Assembly: GCF_910592395.1 (NCBI RefSeq)
Contig: NC_088316.1
Span: forward strand, 10,108,001 to 10,172,000
DNA length: 64,000 nucleotides
Origin: Lineus longissimus
Lineage: Eukaryota; Nemertea; Pilidiophora; Heteronemertea; Lineidae
Reading direction: 5' to 3'
This document shows positions 45,619 to 56,382 of this stretch, piece after piece (position 1 is the stretch's first letter; every line of letters starts with the position of its first letter). Both the position numbers and the translations under genes were made by a program. The notes under the pieces are model-generated. The model was not told the DNA's origin and did not search any database. It worked only from the letters and a program-made list of their open reading frames with translations.

Positions 45619-48573
45619 CTAGCACTGCCTACAGAGGGGACATCTGCAGGCAGTGACCCAAGAGCATGTATTGTCGACGATAAAACCACCAAGCTTCTTA
45701 CAATAAAAATCAATAACATTAGTTTTAAAACATGCGTGGCGACTTTGGCACCGAGCTGCGATTGATAGCGCATTCCAGGTGCCTACTATCCGATTAAAAA
45801 AAGAAGTAAAAAACGACTCGGTCCTGCACCGTGTTTGTTTTAAAACCATGGGGTCGCCCCTACGAGTTGTAAAATTGACGTACTCATCGACAGGCACTGA
45901 AAACTTCTGTGTAAAACAATTGTGTATAAAGAGTAGATCTAAAATTTCACGGCGAAAGGCCAGAGGTAAAAGTCCAAGCCCTGACATTCGTTCAGCATAA
46001 GATAGATCACGATCCGAGATGTGTCTTGTGGCCCGGCGCTGAACATTCTCCAAAACAGAAAGATTCCGTTTGGAGAGACCACTCCAAGCCACTGAACAGT
46101 ACTCGACTCGACTCCTGACAACACTTGAATACAATGTCTTTAACGCATCCTTGTGCTTACAATTACCAGTTATCCTTCTAATAACGTGCCAGTGTTTGTT
46201 TGCACTGTGCGCAACAAAGTCAACATGTTTATTCCACGACAAGTCATTTTGCAATAATACCCCCAGGTCTTTTACCTGGTTTGCCCTCTCCAGCACGCAA
46301 CCGCCTAAATTGTAATGAAACTTGATTGGATGAAGGCGTCTCGTGAAACTTATAATTTGAAATTTCAGAGTGTTAAAGGAGAGACCCCACTTGCTACTCC
46401 ATGCCCTAAGGGCATCCAAGTCATCCTGTAAAGACAGACAATCAAACAAGTTCTCAATTACCCTGTAACACTTGGCGTCGTCCGCGTAAAGCTCCGAGCC
46501 AGTCCTCTCACTAACTGCCTCGGGCAAATCGTTGACATATAATGAAAAAAGCAGAGGACCTAAAATGGAACCCTGAGGTACCCCCGATAAAACCGGTTTC
46601 AAGGGCGAGGCAAAACCATCAAGAACCACTCTTTGGGACCGGCCCTGCAGATAGTCCTTGAACCATGCCAATAAGCGGCCATTAAAGCCAAAAGTTTGCA
46701 ATTTGTGACATAATAACACGTGGGGGACAGAGTCAAAAGCGCGGGAGAAGTCCAGGTATAACACATCCATCTGGCCGCCATCGTCCAGTGTTTTACCAAC
46801 TTTATCTAAAAATTGGACAAGCTGTGTAGCAGTTGAGCGACCCTTAACAAACCCATGTTGAGAGGGAGACAACATGCTCTCCACCAAAGGATAAACCTGG
46901 TTACTGATGCATCGTTCCATAACCTTAGACACGCATGAAAGGAGAGAAATCCCCCTATAGTTTTCAACACATTCTTTGTCGTGCTTCTTGAAAACTGGAA
47001 CCACATTTGCAATCTTCCAGCAATTGGGAAGTGCCCCGTACTTCATAGACTTGTTAAAAAAACTTGCAAGAGAACTACACAAAGCGTCGGCGAAATGTTT
47101 CAGAACCCTAGGTGAGATACCGTCCGAGCCAACCGCTTTGGAGGCATCTAGATTTGTGAGAACTCTGCGAACATCATCATCAGAAAAGTTCAAGCATTCA
47201 AGACTGTCATTTTTAACAATGGATATCTCAGGCAAAGGTTGAGCACGCTGATCAGAAAATAATGAAGAAAAAAGTTCGCAGAAAACCTCTGCTTTAGATG
47301 TCCCGTCTGAAACGCGCTGCTCTTTGAAAGTGACAGTGTCCGGGACGCTTTTAGACTTTGTTTTACCATGATAAAAGGACCACAATTTCCTTGGATTTGC
47401 TTTGAAAACCTCGCCAAGATCTTTCACATGAGACCTGTATTTGTCCCTGGTCAAATTACGTAAACGATTGCGTAAGGATTTAAATTTAGCCCACGACTGC
47501 GGTCTGCTATCCGACTTGGCTTTTCTACGAGCTGATTTCACCTGGTTTGAAAGGTGTTTAACCTCAGCATCAATCCATATGTGCCTGTTAGTGTCCTTCA
47601 CTTGTCGTTTCGGAATGAATTTCTCAATGCCAACATTAAAGATGGAGTACCAGTCACACCACATAGACTCAACATCCCTCGACGTTGAATGACGGTGGGC
47701 AAAAGGCGAAACATTGCTAAACACGTCCCTAAAATATGTCTGGAGTCCTTGAAAGTCCGCATTTTTAAAGTCAAGAACCGTACGTTGAGTACCCGGCCTA
47801 CGGGCTGGACGGAAGTTCATGTCAGCAATGATGGGGTAATGATCTGAGTCAAACATGAGAGGCAGCACCCTGACATGAGAGAAGACCTCTGGACAGTCAG
47901 TTAGAATAAGATCAAGAATATTGCCTTTTTTATGAGTCGGTTCATTAATCAGTTGTGTCAGAGAGAAATCACTAACGAGCTCACAGAAGCAATGCGCGGG
48001 TCCAAGGCCCGGAGCGGACACAGTATTCCAATCGATTTCCTTATAGTTGAAATCACCAAGGAGGCACGTTCGATTAAAGGCGCCCTCACAATTCAAAATC
48101 ACTTCATACAGCTTGTTCACAAACGAATTGTCGTCCGGCGGCCTATAACACACAATAAAGCCAACTTTCGGACCCGTTTGGCCATCCTGGATTTCACAAA
48201 CCATAATTTCGTTATCATCCGTCTCGAATTCCTTTCTTCGCCTCGAATAGAATCCCTTGCGGACGCCGAGAAGAACGCCACCACCACATGTATCTGTGTT
48301 GCGGTCGCGACGATAAACACTGAAAAGGTTCGAAGGAAGAACCTCATTGTCGTGTATATTGTCGTCCAGCCACGATTCGGTGACGCATACAATGTCCAGA
48401 TTCTCACCGATAACAAGATTCTGGAATTCAGCAAGCTTGTTACGGGACGCTGTCACAGTTTTCACACTACGAGTGTTCAGAAGACCGACCTGCACACTAG
48501 CGCCAGCGGCGGCCCTCCTCTCTTTCTTCGCATTCGAAAGGGGAGCGTTCCTGCCCGTAGTCCCGGCGGTCAT
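45619..48573 (-). CDS. LINE ORF2: endonuclease and reverse transcriptase
   Basis: About 984 codons from the ATG at 48573 (the frame is open further up without ATG). The N-terminal 230 residues form an APE-type endonuclease: VGLLNTRSV, CVTESWL, LLGDFNYKEIDW, NILDLILTD and SDHYPI. The RT follows with NYRGISLLSCVSKVMER, GFVKGRSTATQL, YLDFSRAFDSVPH, SGVPQGSILGPLLFSLYVND and the catalytic YADD. The C-terminus has SRVEYCSVAWSGL and a RRATRHI stretch typical of CR1/Jockey-group LINEs. The enzyme nicks the target and copies the element RNA onto it. It overlaps ORF1 by 77 bases in another frame. All key residues are kept. Confidence 0.9.
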   Translation of the reverse strand: MTAGTTGRNAPLSNAKKERRAAAGASVQVGLLNTRSVKTVTASRNKLAEFQNLVIGENLDIVCVTESWLDDNIHDNEVLPSNLFSVYRRDRNTDTCGGGVLLGVRKGFYSRRRKEFETDDNEIMVCEIQDGQTGPKVGFIVCYRPPDDNSFVNKLYEVILNCEGAFNRTCLLGDFNYKEIDWNTVSAPGLGPAHCFCELVSDFSLTQLINEPTHKKGNILDLILTDCPEVFSHVRVLPLMFDSDHYPIIADMNFRPARRPGTQRTVLDFKNADFQGLQTYFRDVFSNVSPFAHRHSTSRDVESMWCDWYSIFNVGIEKFIPKRQVKDTNRHIWIDAEVKHLSNQVKSARRKAKSDSRPQSWAKFKSLRNRLRNLTRDKYRSHVKDLGEVFKANPRKLWSFYHGKTKSKSVPDTVTFKEQRVSDGTSKAEVFCELFSSLFSDQRAQPLPEISIVKNDSLECLNFSDDDVRRVLTNLDASKAVGSDGISPRVLKHFADALCSSLASFFNKSMKYGALPNCWKIANVVPVFKKHDKECVENYRGISLLSCVSKVMERCISNQVYPLVESMLSPSQHGFVKGRSTATQLVQFLDKVGKTLDDGGQMDVLYLDFSRAFDSVPHVLLCHKLQTFGFNGRLLAWFKDYLQGRSQRVVLDGFASPLKPVLSGVPQGSILGPLLFSLYVNDLPEAVSERTGSELYADDAKCYRVIENLFDCLSLQDDLDALRAWSSKWGLSFNTLKFQIISFTRRLHPIKFHYNLGGCVLERANQVKDLGVLLQNDLSWNKHVDFVAHSANKHWHVIRRITGNCKHKDALKTLYSSVVRSRVEYCSVAWSGLSKRNLSVLENVQRRATRHISDRDLSYAERMSGLGLLPLAFRREILDLLFIHNCFTQKFSVPVDEYVNFTTRRGDPMVLKQTRCRTESFFTSFFNRIVGTWNALSIAARCQSRHACFKTNVIDFYCKKLGGFIVDNTCSWVTACRCPLCRQC

Positions 48574-49939
48574 ACTTGTATGAGTGGTAGCCTTCCTGGT
48601 CGTAGTCCCTACGGGAGTATCCGTCGTATTCGTAATGTGAATTGTACGTGTGCGTGTTTTGATCACGTTTCTGCCGTTGCCTGGGGACTTGGCGGCGATA
48701 TGGCCGTTGGGCGTGAGGCTTAACCTGCGCTGATGCCGCTCGAATCGCGCCCCCTGCTTTGCGAAAGGGCCGAATAATTACCCCCTTATCCCACATGTCT
48801 CTGTCAAGCACAGATTTAAAATCATGCTGAGGAACAGTGATTTTGAACGATTTCTGAGAGCGACGATCTGCTAGGATCTGGACAGATACGTTTTCCAAGA
48901 CACCGTGTGCATGGATGTGATCCACAATGTCCTGCTCGGTATGCTTTGGATCTACTCTCCCGATGTAAATGTCATACAGAACAGGAGCAGCAGCGATCTT
49001 GGCCGGCCCTTTAGCAGGCTGACCCCCGGATGCTCCACGCCTGTTCTGCCGTTGCCGTTTGCGCTCCTGTTGCCTAACTTTCTTGGCCTGCGAAGGCTGC
49101 AAAACAAAGTCCTCGGCAGGAATATCGACGTCAGTCCCATTCACATTAACATCGGTTTCGTTAGCCCTATCCTCGGTTCCAATTGTTGCCACAATATCAG
49201 GGTCCACTGTGCCATCGGATACTTGGGATAAATCGATCTTGGACTCATTAATGTCGCTTGCGACCGTGATATCCACTGATGATTGAGACTCCGATGTGAC
49301 ACGAGTAGGTTGTATTTTCAACACATTGCACAGTTCCTGGACAGTCGCTTCCAACATCTCAATGCGAAGTTTTTGAACATATACAATCCTTGATAACTGA
49401 TCTATTGACAGCTCGTTCACACCATCAGTCTCAGACGTTAGAGACGATGATGCACCAGAGCCCTCACTTTTGAAGATCTTTTCAATATCCTCAGAGAGGT
49501 TTGAATCTACCACCCCAGTGCCAAGGTGATAGATGTCGTCAATCAATTTATGTTTCACCTGGCGATTGATAGGTCTTTTATCAATTAAGACCGGAAACAT
49601 TTCACAGAGCTTACTACAGAGCCTCTTGTGTATGTCCATCAAGCAATATTGTTCAAGTTCATTAAGAGTTCCTTTTATGTCGCCGACACGATATTGAAAA
49701 AGATTGTCCAGCGAAGCGACGAAACGCGCACTCAGGTTAGGCGTCTTTTTGTTCAGTGTCACCTCCGATAAGTCCTTTAACTTCTCACTGGACACCTGTT
49801 TCTCTGGGAATCTTACGTTAAAACAGCTCGTGCACAGCCATAAATCACAATGCCTATACTTTACGTCATCTGCTGTAAGAGACGTTGCGCTGTGTGGGCA
49901 CGGCCCATTCGGGAGACCTCCGCAGCGTTCGACACACAT
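48497..49939 (-). CDS. LINE ORF1: zinc-finger and RNA-binding protein
   Basis: The first ATG is at 49939 (the frame is open to 49993 without ATG), giving about 480 codons. The N-terminus has a Cys/His cluster: MCVERCGGLPNGPCPHS, then RHCDLWLCTSC. The spacing resembles the PHD/RING-like fingers found at the start of ORF1 in several CR1-group LINEs. The middle is acidic and partly helical. A C-terminal segment (YIGRVDPKHTEQDIVDHI, then KSFKITVPQHDFKSV) looks like an RRM-like fold. It ends in a basic R/Y/D-rich tail. It should coat the LINE RNA. The tail overlaps the start of ORF2. Confidence 0.8.
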   Translation of the reverse strand: MCVERCGGLPNGPCPHSATSLTADDVKYRHCDLWLCTSCFNVRFPEKQVSSEKLKDLSEVTLNKKTPNLSARFVASLDNLFQYRVGDIKGTLNELEQYCLMDIHKRLCSKLCEMFPVLIDKRPINRQVKHKLIDDIYHLGTGVVDSNLSEDIEKIFKSEGSGASSSLTSETDGVNELSIDQLSRIVYVQKLRIEMLEATVQELCNVLKIQPTRVTSESQSSVDITVASDINESKIDLSQVSDGTVDPDIVATIGTEDRANETDVNVNGTDVDIPAEDFVLQPSQAKKVRQQERKRQRQNRRGASGGQPAKGPAKIAAAPVLYDIYIGRVDPKHTEQDIVDHIHAHGVLENVSVQILADRRSQKSFKITVPQHDFKSVLDRDMWDKGVIIRPFRKAGGAIRAASAQVKPHAQRPYRRQVPRQRQKRDQNTHTYNSHYEYDGYSRRDYDQEGYHSYKYDRRDYGQERSPFECEEREEGRRWR

Positions 49940-50099
49940 AGCTAGCCACGCGAAAAGATCACAATACCGCTGAATTACTATGGGCGAATACACACGTTCG
50001 CATGTATACGTTTAATACATGCACCGGAAAAGCACTGAGTTTTTCGGTAGACAGTCCTCAAAAACCACTGGACTAAGCCACTTGATAGATCAAATGTCG

Positions 50100-50830
50100 C
50101 TGAGTAGACTCCTTACCGTCTTAAAAGTCAAGTAGTGTAAGAATACGGATCACACTCCTTACTAAAATTGAGTTTTTGAGTCTTAATCCGTGAGCCGAGA
50201 AAAAAATCGTGTCGGGTGTCGTGTCGGGTGCTCATAAGTCATGTAGATCAGCCCCCCCCCCCCCCCCCCCCAAAGAAGACTTGAGAAATTTCATTTATAT
50301 GCAATTATCAGCATCAGATGGTGATGTCATCACCTACACAGGCTTGTAATATTCACAAAACAATTTGTATGTAAAAAACAGCATAGGCCACATGTTTTTT
50401 TTGAAGACTTTCATAAGTTTGCAAAATTCACGGATTTTGACGATTTTCACTAAAATCAAGAAAACACCCCCAAAAATTCATGTTCCAATCTTTTTCAAAT
50501 AATCTTCTGCTAAAATATGCAGAACAATATCATCCTTCAGGTCTATGCTGTTTTTTTTTTATCAGGGGCACTGATAAATGTTAGGACTTATTTCAATCAC
50601 CGAAATTGACATTTGACTGAGTCACGGAATATGCTAATTAGATCACCTGTTCTAATTAGCTTTTTTTTCAGAATTTTTAATTTTTGAATAAAGTTTAGTA
50701 AGTTTCTTATATGTTCCAAGTAGTTGTTTGAAGTAATCTCTTTTAGTTTTTGAGAACTAGCCCATTTAAAAAAGGTCCTAAAAGGCCAAAAATTGGCTCC
50801 ATCCCTGGGTGAAAATAACTGCCCTCCCAA
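50100..50830. other. Non-coding, with a poly-C run
   Basis: A run of about 19 C lies at 50252-50270, preceded by a duplicated GTGTCGGGT. The rest is AT-rich without a recognised gene. Confidence 0.4.
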
Positions 50831-51040
50831 AAGTGTGAAGAACAATTATATAACGGGAAAGTGCACTTAAGAATGGGGTTAAAATGCTAATTAGTGCCTA
50901 ATTTGCAATTGGGGATTTAATTGTTTTGAAAGTTCCATCCTTGGAACCAAAAGTAAAATGTAGAGTATGGTCACCCGATTTAGAATAACCAACTTAAGAA
51001 CAATTATCTTGTGGGAAAGTGCACTTAAAAAGGGGTCAAA
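50831..51040. repeat. Dispersed repeat C, partial copy
   Basis: It contains GGGAAAGTGCACTTAAGAAT, AATGCTAATTAGTGCC and GTTCCATCCTTGGAACC, as in 44817-45108. Confidence 0.65.
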
Positions 51041-51385
51041 GCTGTCATCATGCTCTATCATTCAGAGAAATTTGCTGCCAATGTGTGGATGGATGTAGGC
51101 ACCGCATCAAGGAATGACAGGCGATATATCGATTTATCAGTCATGAGTGCAGCCTTGGGTCAACCACTGTGCCTCGCTTTGCCCGCATTTCACGCCTTTA
51201 CGGATTGCGATTATACCTCAGCTTTTGTAAGGAAAGGAAAAATTCGCCCTTCGCAAGGCTGGAAAAAAACAAGGTGGCCCAAGAGGCATTTGCAGAAATG
51301 TCAACTGGAAAACTGGACAACACGTCACTTCATGTAGAAACCATCTAGTCATTTACTTCGAAGATGTACGGGGCAACCGGCAATT
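51041..51385 (+). pseudogene. Fragment of a repeat-borne metazoan protein (HAFTDCDYT motif)
   Basis: The frame reads LYHSEKFAANVWMDVGTASR, then YIDLSVMSAALG, CLALPAFHAFTDCDYTSAF and VRKGKIRP. After a frameshift it continues with FARLEKNKVAQEAFAEMSTG and, past a stop, FTSKMYGA. From memory, a multi-copy uncharacterised protein of fishes and invertebrates has the same pattern (a W.DxG stretch, LPxxHAFTGCDYTxxFxxKGK, then FT..LYG). Only its central part is here and it is broken. I do not know its function. The family resemblance is from recall and needs a search. Confidence 0.5.
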
Positions 51386-51983
51386 TTTTGATCAGGATAT
51401 CAAATACATGTCATCATATACATGTCAACATATACATGATTGTGTGTTTATTAAGGGTTCACCATTTACGTATACAAGGATGGTATTTGAGTGTTTGTGA
51501 GTTTAAATTAATCGTATTGTTCATATTTGATACTTGAAGCACATGCTTCAAGCACTGACAATACTGCTCTAACCCATCTGCCTTTCAAGAGTCGATGAAC
51601 CTCGTTGATCTTCATGACTTGTGATTTGACATTTAAAGAACGGACGTTACATTAAATTGATTATATTCAACTGCAAGACAATGATGTGAACTTAGTCTGC
51701 GCATTATTTATAATACCATATGACTCCCACCTCAATATACCGGTTGTAGTATCATGATGGAGGTGTAGGCTATTTACTGTTACTGTTACTGTTTATACTG
51801 TATTGACTGTTACTGTTACTGTTATTCTGAAATCATTATAAGATAAACCTGTTGTGAAATAAAATATTCTTGTTTTTCAACAAATAGTAGTTTATTTTGA
51901 CTGTCTTTTAATTAGTAAAGGAATTTGGATGGAGCTTTATTACAGCAATCCCTAATTGGTGCTAACTGGCATTTGACACCTTT
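51386..51983. other. Non-coding, with a short TGTTAC tandem array
   Basis: A TGTTAC-type tandem stretch lies at about 51774-51836 (CTGTTACTGTTACTG). Otherwise nothing recognisable. Confidence 0.45.
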
Positions 51984-52900
51984 TTAGCTCACCTCTCTGA
52001 GAGGCGTTGTCCGTTATCAGGACACGTTTCGTAACTTCTGGAGCTATTGACTTGAAACTTGGTACACATGTTTCCCCATGCCTGATTCCTGATTTGGCCA
52101 CCAGGGGGCCAAAACTGAAAACATAAAAAGTGTGATTTGTCTCTTATTAATGATCAGTTTTCAATAAAAATTTATGGTAGGTACTCCCAGCGAGGATACA
52201 TCACATATCATACGCGTTTTTGATTTGACCTACTTTTCCAGGTCACAGAGGTCAAATGGCGTAAATTGGCCGTTAGGATGTAACTATGGCACGTTTTTAA
52301 ACTGCAATGACTATTGATCCCAAATTTAGTACACATGTACCCCTTAGTCAGGTGATCTCAGGGACCGAAGTTCGGTCCAATATGATTCACCACTTGACCA
52401 CCAGGGGGTAAAATCCAAAAACCTTAAAAATGTGATTATTCCTTAACTTCTTGCCCGATTGCCACCAATTTGATATCATGGGTACATCTGACCACCATAC
52501 AGTATATGGCACACAGGTTTTTAATTTGATCTACTTTTCAAGGTCACAGAGGTCAAATAGCGTAAATTGGTCATCAGGCCGTAAATATGGCACGTTTCTT
52601 AAGCGAAATGGCTATTGATCACAAATTAAGTACACATGTACCCCTTGGTCAGGTGATCCCAGGTACCGAAGTTTTGTGTGATCTGATTTGCCGTTCGACC
52701 TCCAGGGAGAGGGCCAAATCCAAAATTCTTCAAAATGCTATTATTCCTTAATTACTTGCTCGATTGGCACCAATTTTATATCATAGGTACATCTAATTCT
52801 AGCAACCATTCAATGCGTCACCCGGGTCTTTTTTGATTTGACCTACTTTTCAAGGTCACAGAGGTCAAATGTACTGTAAATAGGCCATTTTGGGGAAATT
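51984..52900 (+). repeat. GGCTCACC...GGTGAGCAC repeat, copy C
   Basis: It begins TTTTAGCTCACCTCTCTGAG. Three internal units of about 300 bases each contain AGGTCACAGAGGTCA (52240, 52541, 52853) followed by a variant of GGCGTAAATTGGCC. The 3' terminus is lost in repeat C sequence. Confidence 0.75.
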
Positions 52901-52904
52901 GCCA

Positions 52905-53290
52905 ATGAGGCACTAATTAGCACTTTATCCCTTCTTAAATCCCTAATTGGCACTAATTAGAACTTTAGAAGGGGTCAAAGGTATAATTAGTGCGGGAACG
53001 CAACACAAGTGTTCCTCAGTTGGTGATTCTTAATCGGTTGATCATACCCTGCATTTTACATTTGGTTCCAAGGATGGAACTTTCACAACAATTAAATCCC
53101 TAATTAGCACTAATTAGCGTACTTCTTAAGTAGCTTTTCCAGCCAAAAAATTGTTCTTAAGTAGTGGATTTGGGATCAGTGAGATGTCCTCTATCAAATA
53201 TCAAAAGAATTTTGAATGGAACTTTCACAATAATTAAATCCCTTTTTGGGGGTACAGTTGCGCCCCCTATTTGCTCCCGCATTAGATTAA
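52905..53290. repeat. Dispersed repeat C, inverted copy with empty target site
   Basis: Reverse complement of 42104-42143 joined to 44670-45108. At 53253-53254 a single TA marks the position where the other copy carries the TIR element. Confidence 0.8.
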
Positions 53291-53368
53291 CTTAAGAATT
53301 GGGTTTGTTTGGTCAGCTGGGGTACCTCTACAACTCAGCCACCTCAAACCTTTTGGAACTCCCGCATA

Positions 53369-54297
53369 TGGCAAGCCAAAGCGGAATTTATTCAAGACTT
53401 TAGAATTACCATTCAAGAAGTTAAATATAAGTTCAAGAAGGAAATATATGTTCAAGACTAAAATATGTTCAACCTTGAATCAAATGTTTTCAACCTTGAA
53501 TAAAATCTGTTCAACCTTGAATAAAATATGTTCAACCTTGAATAAAATATGTCCAACCTTGAACAAAATATATTCAACCTTGAACAAAATATATTCAAGA
53601 CTCACGTGACCACAAAATTGATGACGTAGTTGCTCATGTTTTGATGCTTTACGGACTTTCCCGAACCCGCGTCCGGACTTTCCCGAACCCATGGTACTTG
53701 TGTTGCGTTTCGGAGCTCGAATTGTTCGCAAGAGGTTTTGACACATGGTTGTACACGTACCTAGCCGCCTACACCTGACATGTACTGTAATCCGACACAT
53801 CATGACATGGATGCCGAGTGAATGTCAGAGTCGAAACATGTTTCACAGACATATCAGGCAAATTATAGGTTCAAAATGCGCAATGCCTCTCACCTTTCAT
53901 TCTTAATCTTAAGGCCGACACCACTGTATCAGATTCTCGTTGTCTTTTGACATGTTTGAGTGTTTAGGCTATACAGGCAATCAATCATGTCGTGAAACAG
54001 AACGCATCAGAAGTACCACAGATTCTACGCTCTACGTCATCAATTTTGTGGTCACGTGCGTCTTGAATATGGTCACGTGAGTCTTGAATATATTTTGTTC
54101 AAGGTTGAATATATTTTGTTCAAGGTTGGACATATTTTATTCAAGGTACTGTTGAACATATTTTATTCAAGGTTGAAAACATTTGATTCAAGGTTGAACA
54201 TATTTTAGTCTTGAACATATATTTCCTTCTTGAACTTATATTTAACTTCTTGAATGGTAATTCTAAAGTCTTGAATAAATTCCGCTTTGGCTTGCCA
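53369..54297. mobile_element. Foldback TIR element, 929 bp
   Basis: It starts TGGCAAGCCAAAGCGGAATT, ends with the reverse complement, and is flanked by TA (53367-53368, 54298-54299). The arms run inward for about 270 bases and consist of TTCAACCTTGAATAAAATAT tandem units of about 21 bases (six to seven per arm), then GACTCACGTGACCACAAAAT. The spacer is about 390 bases. The minus-strand open frame over the left arm (ILFKVE repeats) is a by-product of the 21-base units. Confidence 0.85.
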
Positions 54298-54429
54298 TAC
54301 CCGCAACAATCTCAATTGGCTCCCGGTCTATTGTACGTGAACACTAGTGCCTTGGCGACCGGCCTTACCTGCGAGTGGGCTCAATGACATTTTTGGGTTA
54401 CACCTACGTCATTTGAGATTGTGTGATTT

Positions 54430-54890
54430 ACAGCCTGGGATTCTGCACTACAGAAATAAGAGATCAGAAGAAAACATGGTTTTCTTCCATAAAAACCTAG
54501 TTTCATTGAAAAAAAACATGGTTTGCTTCTATGAAACTAAGTTTTTGAACATGTTGAAAGAAGAAAACCAGTTTCTACTGAAACCTGGTCTTTTTACCTC
54601 GCTCGTCTCCAACCCAACCTCTTGCCATGCATGCCATGCCGTAGAGACGAGGTAAAAAGACTAGGTTTTCTGGCGTAAGGATTGGAAACCAGGTTTAAAA
54701 AGAAATAACCTGCTTTTTCAATAAAACCTCGGTTTTGATGAAGACATGTACATTACCTGGTTTCATTCCACATAACCAAGTTTTCTTATACGAAACTACG
54801 TTTTTATTGAAGAAGCTTAGGTTTAATTTTTAAAAACACAGTTTTTGTGTAAACTAGGTTTACAGGGCACCGTAGACAAATTTACTGTAG
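54430..54890. repeat. AAACCTAG-rich foldback sequence
   Basis: It is dense in AAAACCTAGTTT and AACTAGGTTT motifs on both strands. A central inverted repeat lies at about 54587-54662 (GGTCTTTTTACCTCG against CGAGGTAAAAAGAC). No clear termini. It is similar in style to the GGTTTTAG elements but without obvious shared sequence. Confidence 0.55.
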
Positions 54891-56382
54891 TGAAATATGA
54901 CATGCATTTACGGAGTCACGTGGTTTATATGTTCACCCTTGTAATAATGTTGTAATAAAGATCACTTCGCATGTGGAGTCACAAGAAGCACGTAGTTCCT
55001 CTTGCGTTTGTCCCTGTGGGCCCTAACAGGAATCTGGTGTTTTAGTATTGATGTTTACAAAGTTTTCTTGCAAAAAACTCTCTTCGAAAAAACTAGGTTT
55101 TCTTAATTATTGGACACACGGCTTGCCATACTTACTTACGTAATTATGATGCAACTTGAAAAATGAGTGGTTTTGTCGAGATTTGGGTCAATAAGACTGT
55201 GTGTTTTTAGCTCAACTCCAGAGAGGTCAAATAGCCTAAATTAGCCGATGGTGACCCTATGTTTTGAAACCTTGCAGACTAAATTTTGGTCCGGTTTAGC
55301 CACCATCTGCCTAAAAAAGAAAACAATAACATGTCTGTGACGGAGGTGAACACAATGGCTCTGGCTTTTTCATTTTAATCAGCAACCTTTTTACATAAAA
55401 AATGCTTGTCAAATCGTCCTTATTTTATTTTGAAGAAAGCCGCGTGTGAATAAGATTGTGGTCAGCGACTTACGTCGACATAGAACTCACAACCATCACC
55501 AAAGTTGACTACCCCCGTGTTGCCATGAGTATAGATTGCATATCAATGGGGGAACGTCGTACTACGGACATATAATATAGAATCTAGTGAGGTCCGTGAT
55601 CGTAAAAACAAGCTTGGGATATTTGGCGTGTCACTCGCCGAACAAGCATCATTTTTGTCTTGTTTTGGAGAGCCGCTTATTAGCCAAAAAGAACTGTGAT
55701 GTCATAGTTGGATTAATATGGACATAATTAACAATGGCCATCTTCTCGCTCTTGATTCACTTTCTTACTCTTACTGAACTTGTGTTTTTGTCCATAATTG
55801 ATGAAGAGGCATGTACACGAATGGGATACAACAGGACGGTAAAATGTAACCAAGAAGTAAAGTAAATACACTTGGTACACTGCTAAATATCCTTCGCTTC
55901 ACCTCCAGTAGTGTTGTCAGATGACCGAGTTTTCATTTTAAATGATAATGAGCTCCTGGAAGGCTAGCATGAATGAGATCGGCTTGCCATCTAATGCTAG
56001 CAGAAATGAGCGGTTGTTTGATAAGCCGCGCTCCCAAAATACTAAGTAGTCACTTCCAAAACAAAATCTCCTTTGGCGGTGTATTAAAATTGATAAAAGC
56101 CGTATTTATGCTGTTTTTGGAGTAAAAACAAGATCTTAAAAAATTGCAAACTAATGAAAAAATGTTATGTGCAAACCGAAAAACAACCAAAATCAATTTT
56201 AGGATCTTTCTTCCTTTAACACCCTGTACAATATATAAATGCTTAGCAACATTAAGTACACTAGTACGGACTGAGAACAAATCGGCACACTTTGGTAGTA
56301 TCAGGAAAGAAGAATCAGTCTGTGCACCGACCCAACGATTGCCACCAATCTGATCAAAGTACGTTCTTGATTCTTATTTCAG
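54891..56382. other. Intergenic, with a small GGCTCACC-family remnant
   Basis: Positions 55198-55378 carry TTTTTAGCTCAACTCC at the start and GGAGGTGAACACAATGGCTC at the end, a strongly shortened copy of the dispersed repeat. The rest has no recognised gene and is the likely promoter side of the next exon. Confidence 0.45.

Larger units (their letters stand above)
45436..50100 (-). mobile_element. CR1/Jockey-group LINE, apparently full-length coding
   Basis: It carries two intact overlapping ORFs on the minus strand. The 3' end has a tail of AAAT/ATAAA-type repeats (plus strand 45436-45470 reads TTTATTTATTTTATTTATTT). The 5' end is estimated beyond ORF1, near 50100. No target duplication was found, as is common for this group. 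Among the retrotransposons in this window it is the only one with undamaged frames. Confidence 0.85.

Noticed and set aside
53480-53803. Minus-strand open frame with repeated ILFKVE
   Set aside because: It is the translation of the 21-base tandem units in the arm of the foldback element.
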